From: Streptomyces sp. NBC_01275
Lineage (GTDB): Bacteria > Actinomycetota > Actinomycetes > Streptomycetales > Streptomycetaceae
Assembly (NCBI RefSeq): GCF_026340655.1
Contig: NZ_JAPEOZ010000001.1
Coordinates: forward strand, 2,914,001 to 2,978,000
Length of the DNA: 64,000 nt
Direction: 5' to 3'
A program made the position numbers and the translations under genes. Every line of letters begins with the position of its first letter. Within the stretch, counting starts at the first letter, position 1. Positions 37,150-46,428 of this stretch are shown in pieces. The notes under the pieces were generated by a model, which ran no database searches, had not been told where the DNA came from, and saw only the letters and a list, made by a program, of their open reading frames with translations.

Positions 37150-38133
37150 ATGGCAACGGCGCCACCTCCCTTCCGCACCACTGCGGGCAACCTCTGCCTG
37201 GGCTCGGCCCCCGACTCGTGGGGCGTCTGGTTCCCCGAGGACGAGCACCAGGTGCCGTACACCCGCTTCCTCGACGAACTCGCCCAGGCCGGCTACGAGT
37301 GGCTGGAGCTCGGCCCCTACGGCTACCTCCCCACCGACCCGCAGCGCCTCAAGGACGAACTCGACGCCCGCGGCCTGCAGGTCTCCGGCGGCACCGTCTT
37401 CGGTGCGCTGCACCGCCCCGACGCCTGGGACGACATGCTCGCCCACGTCCGGCAGATCGCCGGCCTGACCGCCGCCGCCGACGCCCACCACCTCGTCTTC
37501 ATCCCGCCCATGTACCGGGACGAGAAGACGGGCGCGTTCACCGAGTCGCCCGAGCTGACCGCCGAACAGTGGGCGGGCTTCGGCAGGGCCGCCGACCGGC
37601 TCGGCAAGCTGCTGCTCGACGAGTACGACGTACGCCTCGTCATCCATCCGCACGCCGACAGCCACATCCAGACCCAGCCCGAGATCGAACGGCTGCTGAA
37701 CGAGTCCGACCCCCGCTACACCAACCTCTGCCTGGACACCGGCCACGTCGCCTACGGCGGCGGCGACAACCTCGACCTCATCCGCCGCTTCGGCGAACGC
37801 GTCGGCTACGTCCACATCAAGCAGATGGACCCCGCCGTCCTGGCCCAGGTCGCCGCCGAAAACCTCTCCTTCGGCGAGGCCGTCAAGCGCGGGGTGTGCG
37901 TCTCCCCGCCCGCCGGCGTGCCCAACCCCGCCGACATCGTCACCGCACTCGCCACCCTCGACGCCGAGTTGTTCGTCATCGTCGAACAAGACCTCTACCC
38001 CTGCGCACCCGAGGTACCGCTGCCCATCGCCGTCAGCACGCGCGAGCACCTGGCCACCTGTGGCCTGACCGGCACCCGACGCCCGAGGCTGACGCTCCCT
38101 GCCGACGAGCAGCCGAGCAGAGCCCCCAAGTAA
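37150..38133 (+). CDS. iolE: IolE-type inosose dehydratase (sugar phosphate isomerase/epimerase family)
   Basis: I chose ATG 37150 behind GAAGGA rather than the in-frame GTG at 37126. The 327-aa TIM barrel opens with LCLGSAPDSWGVWFPEDEHQ (the IolE-like SWG motif). Metal ligands are in VIHPHADSHIQT, LCLDTGHVAYGGGD, GYVHIKQMD and FVIVEQD. It dehydrates 2-keto-myo-inositol to the diketo compound used by IolD. It ends the first iol operon, about 225 bp before the iolI-like gene. Confidence 0.87.
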   Translation: MATAPPPFRTTAGNLCLGSAPDSWGVWFPEDEHQVPYTRFLDELAQAGYEWLELGPYGYLPTDPQRLKDELDARGLQVSGGTVFGALHRPDAWDDMLAHVRQIAGLTAAADAHHLVFIPPMYRDEKTGAFTESPELTAEQWAGFGRAADRLGKLLLDEYDVRLVIHPHADSHIQTQPEIERLLNESDPRYTNLCLDTGHVAYGGGDNLDLIRRFGERVGYVHIKQMDPAVLAQVAAENLSFGEAVKRGVCVSPPAGVPNPADIVTALATLDAELFVIVEQDLYPCAPEVPLPIAVSTREHLATCGLTGTRRPRLTLPADEQPSRAPK

Positions 38134-38359
38134 CCAAGCCACCGGCTCGCGCGGTGGCCGGCGCATGGAGACCCCCGGCGCAGTTGACGCGCCGTGGCGG
38201 GCTTCTATGCGGTACTCACGGCTTCCGCGCGAGACTTCTAGAACGTTACAGGCTTCATGGCCACCGGACACTTGACAGCGGCTCATGGTGACTGGCGTAC
38301 TGGTCAGAGTATATAGAACGTTCTAGTTCCCGGATCGTCCGGAGATGAGGAGAACCACG
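38134..38359 (+). promoter_or_regulatory. iolI-iolG promoter region with two LacI-type operators
   Basis: CTAGAACGTTACAG begins at 38238, TTGACA lies at 38272-38277, and the perfect palindrome TAGAACGTTCTA is at 38314-38325, overlapping a TATATA (38309-38314) that could be a -10. The two half-site classes match those at 27643 and 40403. No gene is seen in the gap. Confidence 0.65.
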
Positions 38360-39142
38360 ATGTACGCACTGGCGGTCTGTGCGGAGATGGTCTTCCGCGA
38401 CCTTCCGATCGAGGAGCGGGCGCGGCGTATCCACGAGGCCGGCTTCCAGGTCGAGATCTGGGACTGGACGAACCACGATCTCGATGCCCTCGCCCGCTCG
38501 TCCGCCGAGATCGTCTCGATGACGGGGTACGTGAGCGGCAGCCTCACCGATGACGACGGCGCCGCCGAACTGTTGCGCACGGCCGAGGAGTCACTCAAGG
38601 CGGCCGAGCACCTGGGCTGCACTCGCCTGAACCTCCACGGAACCGGTCTGGACGGCCAGGGGCTGCCCGTGGTGCCGGTACCCGGGGAGCCCACCGGCGC
38701 GATGTGGATGGCCGCGCACCGCACACTCACCCGGATCGCCGAGCTCGGCGAGAACGCCGGGGTCACCTTCACCCTGGAGAATCTCAACACCGCCGTCGAT
38801 CACCCCGGGGTGCCCTTCGCGAAGGCTGCCGACACCCTGACGCTGGTTGCCGCCGTGAACCGACCCGGTCTGCGCATGAACCTGGACCTGTACCACGCCC
38901 AGATCGGCGAGGGGAATCTGATCGAGCTGGTGCGCCGCGCCCACGGCGCGGGACTCATCGGTGAGATCCAGGTGGCGGACGTGCCGGGCCGCTGCGAACC
39001 CGGCACGGGAGAGATCAACTACCCGGCCATCGCCCGCACCCTGGCAGACATCGGCTACGACGGCACCGTCGCCATGGAGGCATGGGCCTCCAGCGACAGC
39101 GAGGCCGCTCTGGAACGCTTCCGGGCCGCCTTCACCGTCTGA
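38360..39142 (+). CDS. IolI/hydroxypyruvate-isomerase-like TIM-barrel protein
   Basis: From ATG 38360 (GAGGAG upstream) the 260-aa xylose-isomerase-like barrel has ALAVCAEMVFRDLPIEERAR, TRLNLHGTGLDG, FTLENLNTA (metal Glu), MNLDLYHAQIGEGNLIELV and GEIQVADVPGRCEPGTGEIN. This pattern is hydroxypyruvate isomerase-like (Hyi/IolI/IolO). In the iol context it may epimerise or isomerise inosose intermediates. Assignment to a single Iol step is uncertain. Confidence 0.8.
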   Translation: MYALAVCAEMVFRDLPIEERARRIHEAGFQVEIWDWTNHDLDALARSSAEIVSMTGYVSGSLTDDDGAAELLRTAEESLKAAEHLGCTRLNLHGTGLDGQGLPVVPVPGEPTGAMWMAAHRTLTRIAELGENAGVTFTLENLNTAVDHPGVPFAKAADTLTLVAAVNRPGLRMNLDLYHAQIGEGNLIELVRRAHGAGLIGEIQVADVPGRCEPGTGEINYPAIARTLADIGYDGTVAMEAWASSDSEAALERFRAAFTV

Positions 39143-39238
39143 CAGGAGCGGCCGCGGGACATCTGCCCCGCCCTCGCGTCCGCGCACCACGGCAGCCGCC
39201 ACCACCGAAGCCACGACGTAGATCACGGAGTATGTGCC

Positions 39239-40282
39239 ATGACCTCCCCCCAGTCCCTCGCGGTCGGCCTCATCGGCGCCGGACGCATGGGCTCCTTCCA
39301 CGCCGAGACCCTGGCCCGCCGCCTCCCCGGTGTACGGCTGGCCGCCATTGCCGATCCCGCACCCGGGGCCGCGAAGGCTCTGGCCGATCGTCTCGGCTGC
39401 CCCAAGATGTACACGGAGATCGGTGACCTGCTCGACGACCCCGAGATCGAGGCGGTCGTGATCGTCACGCCCGCCCGCACCCACGCCGGACTCATCGAGG
39501 CCGCAGCACGCGCCGGCAAGTCGGTCTTCTGCGAGAAGCCGATGGCCATCACCCTCGACGAAGCCGACCGCGCCATCACCGCCGCACATGAGGCGGGCGT
39601 GGCGCTCCAGGTGGGCTTCAACCGCCGCTTCGACGTCGGCTTCCGCGCCGCCCACGAGAAGATCACCGCCGGTGACATCGGTACCCCGCAGCTGCTGCGT
39701 TCCCTCACCCGGGACCCCAAACTGCACGACCCGTCGCGCATCCCGCCATGGACGATCTTCCTGGAGACGCTCATCCACGACTTCGACGTCCTGCGCTACC
39801 TCAACCCCGGCTCAGAGCCCGTCGAGGTCTTCGCCATGGCCGACGCCCTGATCCGGCCCGACTTCAAGGACCACGGACTGCTCGACACGGCCGTGGTGAC
39901 GATCCGCTTCGACAACGGCGCCATCGCCACGGCGGAGGCCAACTTCCAGGCGGTGTACGGCTATGACGTCCGCGGTGAGGTCAAGGGCTCGACCGGCATG
40001 CTCACCCTGGGTGACCTGCGCAGCAGCCACCTCACGTCCTACGGTGCGGCTGGCGCTGCCGCCGAGTGCGTCAGCTACGACCAGGATCTCTTCCACGCGG
40101 CCTACGTTGCCGAACTGGCCGAGTTCACTGACAGCGTCCGGGACAAGCGTGCTCCGTCGGTGACCGGCGAGGACGCTCGGGCCGCGCTGGGCATCGCCCT
40201 CGCCGCGATCGGTTCGATCGCCACAGGCGGTGCGGTCAGCGTGGGTGACGTCAGGGAGAGCCCGGTGACAGTGCGGCCGTAG
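39239..40282 (+). CDS. iolG: IolG-like inositol 2-dehydrogenase (Gfo/Idh/MocA family)
   Basis: The 347-aa oxidoreductase has an N-terminal Rossmann fold (AVGLIGAGRMGSFHAETLAR), the EKP catalytic motif in SVFCEKPMAITLDEA, QVGFNRRFD, and the active-site His in FLETLIHDFDVLRYLNPG. It oxidises myo-inositol (or scyllo-inositol) to inosose with NAD+. It follows the iolI-like gene by 96 bp and shares its operator-controlled promoter. Confidence 0.88.
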   Translation: MTSPQSLAVGLIGAGRMGSFHAETLARRLPGVRLAAIADPAPGAAKALADRLGCPKMYTEIGDLLDDPEIEAVVIVTPARTHAGLIEAAARAGKSVFCEKPMAITLDEADRAITAAHEAGVALQVGFNRRFDVGFRAAHEKITAGDIGTPQLLRSLTRDPKLHDPSRIPPWTIFLETLIHDFDVLRYLNPGSEPVEVFAMADALIRPDFKDHGLLDTAVVTIRFDNGAIATAEANFQAVYGYDVRGEVKGSTGMLTLGDLRSSHLTSYGAAGAAAECVSYDQDLFHAAYVAELAEFTDSVRDKRAPSVTGEDARAALGIALAAIGSIATGGAVSVGDVRESPVTVRP

Positions 40283-40402
40283 CACCGAGCACACGCACAC
40301 CGCCTCGGCGGCGCCTTCTCCAGCTCAAGCGGCCGCCGCCAGGGTCGTACCTCTCACGTCACCGTGCCGTTGCCGAGCCCCCTCCTGAAGCAACGCCCAA
40401 AT

Positions 40403-40414
40403 GGAACGTTCTAC
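40403..40414 (+). promoter_or_regulatory. LacI-type operator upstream of its own gene
   Basis: GGAACGTTCTAC matches the TAGAACGTTCTA operator in 10 of 12 positions and lies 41 nt before the regulator start, suggesting autoregulation. Confidence 0.55.
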
Positions 40415-40455
40415 AATCGGTCCCCAGCAGACGAGACCGACCAGGAGAGGACAGG

Positions 40456-41496
40456 ATGCCTGCGACCCCGGCAGTCCCGGACGGGAAGCGGCCGACGCTC
40501 GCCGACCTGGCGACGCGGGCAGGTGTGTCCACCGCGCTGGCCTCCATCGTGATGCGCGGGGCGAAGGGGGCCAGCGCCGCCACCCGCGAGCGTGTCCTGG
40601 AGGCCGCGCGGGAGATCGGCTACCGCCCGGACGCCCGGGCGAGACTGCTGCGCAGCCACCGCTCCCACCTGCTCGGCGTGCAGTTCGGCCTCCAGCATCC
40701 GTTCCACGCCGACCTGGTGGAGGGCATCTACGCCACCGCCGAACCAGCCGGATACCAGATCGCGCTGAGCGCCGTGACCGCCGGACGGGGTGAGCAGCGT
40801 GCCGTCGAGACCCTGCTCGACGACCGCTGCGAGGCGCTGATCCTGCTAGGCCCACAGGCCCCCGCCTCACGGCTGACGGAGCTCGCCGGGCAATTGCCGG
40901 TCGTCTCTGTGGCCCGCCACCTGCGGCCATCCGTCCCCGGCCTGGAGGTCGTACGGACCGCCGACGACAAGGGCGCCCGCCAGGCGGTCGACCACCTCGT
41001 GGCGCTGGGCCACCGCGCCATCGCCCACATCGACGGCGGCAAGGCACCCGGCGCAGCCGACCGGCGACGCGGCTACCGCACCGCCATGGGCCGCCACGGT
41101 CTCACCGAGCACATCCGCGTCGTGCCCGGGGGCCTCACCGAGGCAGAGGGCGCCGAGGCCGCCCAGGTTCTCGCCGCTTCCCACCCGCGCCCCACTGCGG
41201 TCCTCGCCTTCAACGACCGCTGCGCGACCGGTGTCCTCGATGTCTTCCTCCGCAGCGGCGTTCCCGTCCCCGGCGCCATCTCCGTCGTCGGCTTCGACGA
41301 CAGCCATCTGGCCCGCCTGGCCCATATCGACCTCACCACCGTCGGGCAGGACATCCCCCGCCTCGCCCACCTCGCCGTGGACCGGGCCATCGCGCGCCTG
41401 GACGGTCGCGACACCGGTACCGGGGAACAGGTGGTCGCTCCACACCTCGTGGTCCGGGGGACGACGGCCCCGCCCTCTACCGCACCGGCCACCTGA
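40456..41496 (+). CDS. LacI family transcriptional regulator of the iol cluster
   Basis: The 346-aa protein carries an N-terminal LacI HTH and hinge (PTLADLATRAGVSTALASIV, AREIGYRPDARARLLRSHRS). A periplasmic-binding-like effector domain follows (LLGVQFGLQHPFHADLVEGI, PTAVLAFNDRCATGVLDVFL, ISVVGFDDSHLARLAHIDLT). GGAGAGGAC lies 8 nt before ATG. It probably represses the transporter-iolC-mmsA-iolE operon, iolI-iolG and itself through the AGAACGTTCT palindromes, released by inositol or an inosose. Confidence 0.9.
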   Translation: MPATPAVPDGKRPTLADLATRAGVSTALASIVMRGAKGASAATRERVLEAAREIGYRPDARARLLRSHRSHLLGVQFGLQHPFHADLVEGIYATAEPAGYQIALSAVTAGRGEQRAVETLLDDRCEALILLGPQAPASRLTELAGQLPVVSVARHLRPSVPGLEVVRTADDKGARQAVDHLVALGHRAIAHIDGGKAPGAADRRRGYRTAMGRHGLTEHIRVVPGGLTEAEGAEAAQVLAASHPRPTAVLAFNDRCATGVLDVFLRSGVPVPGAISVVGFDDSHLARLAHIDLTTVGQDIPRLAHLAVDRAIARLDGRDTGTGEQVVAPHLVVRGTTAPPSTAPAT

Positions 41497-41555
41497 GCGT
41501 CGTCTGGGCCAACCTCGCACCGCACACAGTCCCACGCGCCTCCAATACCTGAGGA

Positions 41556-41990
41556 ATGGGGCACAACGGCGAACTCGGCGACTTTCTCCGCTCCCGTCGC
41601 GCCCTCCTCACCCCAGACACCGCCGGACTGCCTCCGGGCGCGGGGCGCGCCGGGTGCCCAAGCCGTGAGGAGGTCGCGCCCCTGGCGGGTGTCACCACCG
41701 ACTACACCCGCCTGGAGCAGGGCCGCCACCCGCACCTCTCCGAAGCCGTCCTGGCCTCCGCCCCCCACGCCCTGCGTCTCGACGACGAACGCGGCTACCT
41801 CTTCGCCCTCACCCGCCCCGCGTCCCACCGCCCCGTAGCGCCGGCGCACGCCCCGAGCGGAGCGGACCCGGTCCGCGGCCCGCCAGAGGCTGGAGTTCAC
41901 CGCGCTTCGAGACATTCCCGGTGACCAGGTGCGTGCTCGGCGAACGCGGCACGGAGCAAGAGGTGCCCGACACAGTCGTCACTCCTTTTG
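41556..41990 (+). pseudogene. XRE/MmyB-like helix-turn-helix regulator remnant
   Basis: ELGDFLRSRRALLTPDTAGL and PSREEVAPLAGVTTDYTRLE match the start of MmyB-type XRE regulators with small deletions. RLDDERGYLFALTRPA corresponds to the segment after the HTH. A decayed C-terminal piece (LEFTALRDIPGDQ) lies in another frame up to about 41990. The central ligand domain is missing. Confidence 0.6.
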
Positions 41991-42091
41991 CTAGGTTTGC
42001 CGAGGCGTGACAAAACGGCCTGCCGGACATGTCCACTGTCACCTCGCAGGCACTCCCCACGTCGCCTTCCGGCTGGCCCAGTCGCACCTAG

Positions 42092-42988
42092 GGACTTTCG
42101 TTTGGATCACCGTGCGGACCAAAGAAAGATGCCTGCGATGTGGAGTCCGGCCAGGTAGATGGTGGCTGTCTTCTCGTAGCGAGTGGCGATGCCGCGCCAC
42201 TGCTTGGGGCGGTTGATGCACCGCTCGACAGTGTTGCGGTTCTTGTAGGTCTCGCGGTCGAAGGCGGGCGGCCTGCCGCTCCGGCTGCCCCGTCGAAGGC
42301 GGTGTGCCTGCTGATCGGCCGGGACAGGGATGACCGCACGAATTCCGCGCTTGCGCAGGTGCTTGCGGATGGCACGGGAGGAGTACGCCTTGTCGGCCAG
42401 GACGACGTCGGGGGTGGTGCGAGGCCGACCACGCTGCCGGGGCACTCGCAGGCGGGCCATGACCTGCTCGAAGGCAGGCGCGTCACCGGCCTGCCCTGCG
42501 GTCAGGACGAACGCCAGAGGCCGGCAGCGGCCGTCGGCCACCAGGTGGATCTTCGTGGTCAGTCCGCCGCGGGACCGGCCGATGGCGTGATCGTCCGGTT
42601 CGCCGAGCGGGGCCCCCTTTTGCGAGCCCCGGCCGCGTGCTGGTGAGCGCGCACGATGGTGGAGTCCACCGAGACGACCCAGTTGAGGTCTTCGTCGGCG
42701 TCGGCCTGAGCCATCAGCGCGGTGAACACTCGCTCCCAGGTGCCGTCGACTGCCCACATTCGCAGCCGGTTGTAGATGCCTCGCCAGTTGCCGTATTTCT
42801 CCGGCAGGTGGGCCCATTGGGTTCCGGTCTGGAACTTGAAGGCGATCGCGTCGATCACCGCACGGTGGTCACGCCACCGACCACCCCGCCTCGGCGTTCG
42901 GTCCGGGAGCAACGGCTCGATCCGCGCCCACTGCGCGTCAGTCAACGGCACACCCGGACCAACGATCAGATGATCCAAACGAAACGGC
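42092..42988 (-). mobile_element. IS5-family insertion sequence with CTAG target duplication
   Basis: The terminal inverted repeats share TTTCGTTTGGATCA (left 42096-42109, right complement 42971-42984). CTAG occurs on both sides (42088-42091 and 42989-42992), fitting the YTAR target of the IS5 group. The element is 897 bp and complete, with two overlapping transposase frames. Confidence 0.85.
42107..42978 (-). CDS. IS5-family transposase (orfA/orfB, -1 frameshift)
   Basis: OrfA (42978-42559) has the DUF4096-like N terminus VPLTDAQWARIEPLLPDRTP, FKFQTGTQWAHLPEKYGNWR and the first catalytic Asp in WVVSVDSTIVRAHQHAAGAR. OrfB continues as GGLTTKIHLVADGRCRPLAF with the second Asp in DVVLADKAYSSRAIRKHLRK and the Glu segment RNTVERCINRPKQWRGIATR. 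The frames overlap at AAAAGGGGG (minus strand, 42613-42621), a plausible -1 slippery site. This is the normal two-frame arrangement in many IS5 members, so the gene may be active. Confidence 0.8.
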
Positions 42989-42992
42989 CTAG

Positions 42993-43387
42993 CTGACCTG
43001 GATCGACCTCGCCCCCCTCGCGATCATCGAGCGACGAGTCGGCGCGCGTCGCGCCGAGCACGACGGCAGGCTCGGCGGCGCCCCAGCCCAGCCCGTCCGT
43101 CTTCAGGACAGCACACGGGAGGTCGAGTGCCCCTCGGGGGCCGTTTTCTGTTGGGGCCGTTTCCTTGGCTCCTTAGGACCCTAGCCAGGCGTACTCCGCG
43201 CAGAGCTGCAGCCGCAGACGGTCGCCACATGAAACGCCCTGAGCCACGCGCAAACGACTCGCCGGAGCGGAACACATCCGAGGCATTCCCCGGTGCCTCC
43301 GGCCTCAGGATGGCCTCAACACATCGCCCTGTCGCAGCAGAGCAGACCAAAACCCGTCTCACTGGCCGCACATCCGCACGCGTCCAT
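42993..43387. other. Left flank of repeat unit B, no gene
   Basis: Around 43137-43166 two similar blocks occur (GGCCGTTTTCTGTTGGGGCCGTTTCC region). Similar doubled blocks lie at about 48553, 49569 and 58662, always near a repeat unit. No coding sequence can be supported. Confidence 0.4.
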
Positions 43388-43710
43388 GCAGGTCAGAAGA
43401 GGTACCAGTCGACGCAGTCGAACCCGGCGCCAAACTCGCGAGCAGCGGATTCAGTCCGTTGAGCGAAAGTTGACGTTCCGACACCTCACGAGGAACGTTT
43501 CCGCAGGTCAGGGCGCTACTGAGGTGGGGCGGGTGGGACTCGAACCCACGGCCGACGGATTATGAGTCCCTTTGGGGATCTTGGCGGTCCTTGCATTTCT
43601 AAGCCGATCCGTGGCGTTCTTGCAGGTCAGACGGGGTGACCTGTGTCGACAACCCTTGGCCTTTGTCAGTCTGTTCCTGTCCTTGCGTCCCCAATGCGTC
43701 CCCAACTCCG
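43388..43710. repeat. Repeat unit B: att-like array with tRNA 3' half
   Basis: GCAGGTCAG repeats lie at 43388, 43503 and 43622 (115 and 119 bp apart), with the tRNA 3' half between the last two. To the right is a doubled CGTCCCCAAT-type block (43685-43705) equivalent to the doubled GGCCCCT of the other units. Confidence 0.75.
43523..43569 (-). repeat. tRNA 3' half, copy B
   Basis: The 47-bp segment is identical to copy A, from the acceptor strand to the CAU anticodon loop. The matching 5' tRNA half is absent. Confidence 0.85.
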
Positions 43711-44033
43711 TCGCACGGCAAAAATGGCACGGGGCCAACATGCGATCGCGCCAGCTCGGAGGGGGATTTCGACCCTGCCCGCAGCGGATTCCCCTTCCAT
43801 CGCACAGCAGCTCCCACCCAGCCTCGGGACGGACCTCCAGCGGCCGTGGCCGCAGGTGGCCCTGCCGTACGCAGGGGCCCAAACCTTGCGATGCGGGGAG
43901 CAGGGCCGAGGTGCTCCCACATTGCGTCCGCGTGGCCGTCAAGGCCGAGCAGTGCCACCAGGCGTGAGTGGCGCTGACATGTTTGGCGACGGCAGCCGAT
44001 CGGTGGCTCCGGCGCCTGCCGAGCAGTTGCGGC

Positions 44034-44612
44034 TCAGCCGCGTGGTCCTGCGCCGTGCAGGAGGGTGTCGATGACGAGCGTGGCCAGTGCGTCCGGGTCC
44101 TGCGCGGCAGGGTCCTGCTCCGCGCCGGGCCTGTTGATGGCTTCGCTGAGGAGGGCGTAGTACACCTGCCGCGTCCACTCCAGGTCTGCGTCCGGGGCGA
44201 GTAGCCCCTCGCGCTGCGCCCGGTTCATGAGATCGACGGTGTGGGTGTTGATCTCGCCCCAGAGGGCGGCTGCGGCGGGTGTGTGAGCGGTGGCGTGACC
44301 GAGGGTGAAGCGCCAGGTGTTCTTGACCCGTAGGACGTTCGCCGTCACTCGGTGCAGCGCCACGAGTGCGGGAGCGGCGTCCGGCCGGGCTTCCTCAATG
44401 GCGTCGATGAGCTGCTGCTTGGCGGAGACGGCGAGCGCCTCCAGGAGGGCCTGCCGGTTCGCGAAGCGGCGGTGAACGGTGATCCTGGTCAGTCCCGCCG
44501 CCTCGGCGACCTGTTCCATGGAGGCGCCGGCGTCCTGGGCGAAGACCTGCTCGGCCGCCTCCAGAATCGCGCGCACACTGCGCTCGGCATCTGCCCGCAG
44601 TGCTCGGCCCAT
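44034..44612 (-). CDS. TetR family transcriptional regulator
   Basis: The 192-aa protein has an N-terminal TetR HTH (ILEAAEQVFAQDAGASMEQV, AEAAGLTRITVHRRFANRQA) and a helical ligand domain. ATG 44612 faces the alpha/beta hydrolase operon across a 235-bp gap that holds a duplicated operator region. It probably represses both hydrolase promoters (44.65 and 46.27 kb), since both carry the same sequence. Confidence 0.88.
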   Translation of the reverse strand: MGRALRADAERSVRAILEAAEQVFAQDAGASMEQVAEAAGLTRITVHRRFANRQALLEALAVSAKQQLIDAIEEARPDAAPALVALHRVTANVLRVKNTWRFTLGHATAHTPAAAALWGEINTHTVDLMNRAQREGLLAPDADLEWTRQVYYALLSEAINRPGAEQDPAAQDPDALATLVIDTLLHGAGPRG

Positions 44613-44644
44613 GTCTGTCTCCTGTCTGGTTCGCTACCCGGTCC

Positions 44645-44725
44645 CCTGTAGAGGATACAGGAACGCTACGGGTATCTCATTAATTGATTCTCTGATGTTT
44701 CAACTCTGGCTATAGTTGATACCTT
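44645..44725 (+). promoter_or_regulatory. P1: operator/promoter copy upstream of hydrolase 1
   Basis: GTAGAGGATAC (44648), ACGCTACGG (44663) and ATTAATTGAT (44679) are at the same relative spacing as in P2. CCTGTA-GAGGA-TACAGG is an inverted repeat. This is the presumed TetR site and lies close to the divergent TetR start. Confidence 0.6.
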
Positions 44726-44847
44726 AGTGACACTGTTAAGGGATCGCGCCGCACCGACGGAGCGGGCATCTGCGCGACCGTCGCTCACGACCGGTATCCC
44801 GTCTCCCCTGCCGGAGGAGACATCCGAGCCCGACTCAAGGAATTGGC

Positions 44848-45857
44848 GTGCCCACAACGAAGCTACGCACCCGTGTCTCCCGACGCACCGCAGTCGCGCT
44901 GGCCACCATGTCGGTCGTCGCCGCCGTCGCCGGCGCCGCGCCGAGTGTGGCGAGCGCAGTGAGCGACAGCTCCAGCGTCACCCGTCACGCGGTCGTACAG
45001 ACGCAGAGCCCCCAGAGCGCCGCCACCGCCCCCAACCTGCGCGTCAAGGCCGCCAACGGCGTCACCTACCAGTACCGGCGCTTCGGCAACCCCAGCGCCG
45101 GCAGCGTGCCCCTGATCTTCCTCCAGCACTACCGCGGCACCCTCGACAACTGGGACCCCAAGCTCATCGACACCATCGCCGCCAAGCGCGAGGTCATCCT
45201 CGTGGACAACGTCGGCGTCGGCGGCTCAACCGGCACCACACCCAGCACCATCCAGCAGATGAGCCTGGACGCCATCGACTTCATCGACGCCCTCAAGCTG
45301 CCCCGCTACGACGTGTTCGGCTTCTCCCTCGGCGGCCAGGTGGCTCAGGAGGTCGCCCTGCGGCGCCCCTGGCAGGTCCGTCGCGTCGTCCTGGCCGGCA
45401 CCGGCCCGCAGGGCGGGATCGACCAGAGGGCGTCCGACCCCAAGGTGCTGGGGAGCGTGTTGGCGGACAACCCCGGCCCTGCCGACTTCCTCTTCCTGTT
45501 CTTCAAGAACACCGCATCCAGCCAGGCCGCCGGAACTGAGTTCCTGCAGCGCCTCGGCCAGCGCACCACTGACCACGACGCGCCCGCGAGCCTCCAGACC
45601 CGCGACGCGCAGCTCACCGCGATGTCGGAGTGGGGCATCCCGGACAAGTCCAAGCTGGTGCGGCTCAACGCCCTCTCCAGCCCACGCTGGTCGCAGACGG
45701 GGACAGTGACATCCTGATGCCCCCCAAGAACTCCCACCTGTTGGCCAAGTACCTCCCCAACGCCCAGCTCAGCATCTACCCGAACGCCGGCCACGGGTTC
45801 CTCTTCCAGTACGCCGCCAAGTTCGGCGCCGAGGTGAACACCTTCCTCGACCACTGA
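44848..45857 (+). pseudogene. Secreted alpha/beta hydrolase 1 (single frameshift near the end)
   Basis: GTG 44848 follows AAGGAA. The N terminus is a twin-arginine-like or Sec signal (RVSRRTAVALATMSVVAAVA, cleavage near ASA). An alpha/beta hydrolase fold follows: PLIFLQHYRGTLDNWDPKLI, nucleophile Ser in DVFGFSLGGQVAQEVALRRP. Around 45683 (CTCTCCAGCCC) one base is missing. The remaining part with the catalytic His (LSIYPNAGHGFLFQYAAKFG) is in the next frame and ends at 45857. Repaired, it is about 336 aa. It is a paralogue of the hydrolase at 47298. Confidence 0.75.
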
Positions 45858-45860
45858 CAA

Positions 45861-46263
45861 CCCATCAATCCATCACCGCGAGACGGTCACCGACACCGCA
45901 CACGGTGACGGCCGATCAACACACCTGCCCCGCCGGAGCCCCCTCCGGCGGGGCAGAGCCACGCAGAGACCCCCCGGCGCCCTCACAGCCCTCCGCGTCA
46001 CGACTGCGCACCCCAGACCATTCGCTCACATCTGCGCCGCCATCGAAGCATGGGCCCAATGGGCGACTGAGGCGCCCCCGCGGCCGGCGGCGCGTGCCGG
46101 CCGCGAAAGGGTCGGTGCGTCGTCCCGGCCGTCATGGCGACGGCCTGCGTGTCCGCCCGGCCCAACACGTCGTTGCAGCTCAGCCCGCCGTCCGCGGGTC
46201 TGCTTCATGGAGCCGGCGGCACCTTGGAACGACCCCTGCCCGGCAGCGTCAGCCCATCCGTTG
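45861..46263. other. Intergenic region without a recognisable gene
   Basis: No supported coding sequence. Around 45933-45954 (CCGGAGCCCCCTCCGG) a short inverted repeat may terminate hydrolase 1. Confidence 0.35.
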
Positions 46264-46267
46264 ACCC

Positions 46268-46365
46268 TCCGTAGAGGATACGTTGACGCTACGGATAACC
46301 GATTAATTGATGCTCTACTGTTGCCGCTACAGGTAAATCTGATACATTGGTGAAACCGATTGAGG
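46268..46365 (+). promoter_or_regulatory. P2: operator/promoter copy upstream of the SDR-hydrolase operon
   Basis: It contains GTAGAGGATAC (46271), ACGCTACGG (46286) and ATTAATTGAT (46302), spaced exactly as in P1. TCCGTAG (46268-46274) and CTACGGA (46289-46295) form a 28-bp inverted repeat. GATACATTGGTG downstream resembles GATACCTTAGTG in P1. Confidence 0.6.
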
Positions 46366-46428
46366 GGACGCCGGAAGCGATCCCCTACACGGCAAGACAC
46401 ACGCGATCCCCTGAGTCAGGAGTCCGAA

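Noticed and set aside
38265..38277. GGACACTTGACAG as a third member of the bkdA/hisC promoter motif
   Set aside because: The TTGARC block 32 nt away is missing and the TTGACA here fits a -35 for the iolI-like gene on the + strand.
35578..38286. Long open frame on the minus strand opposite mmsA and iolE
   Set aside because: Low-complexity Gly/Val/Asp-rich translation, antisense to two clearly conserved iol genes.
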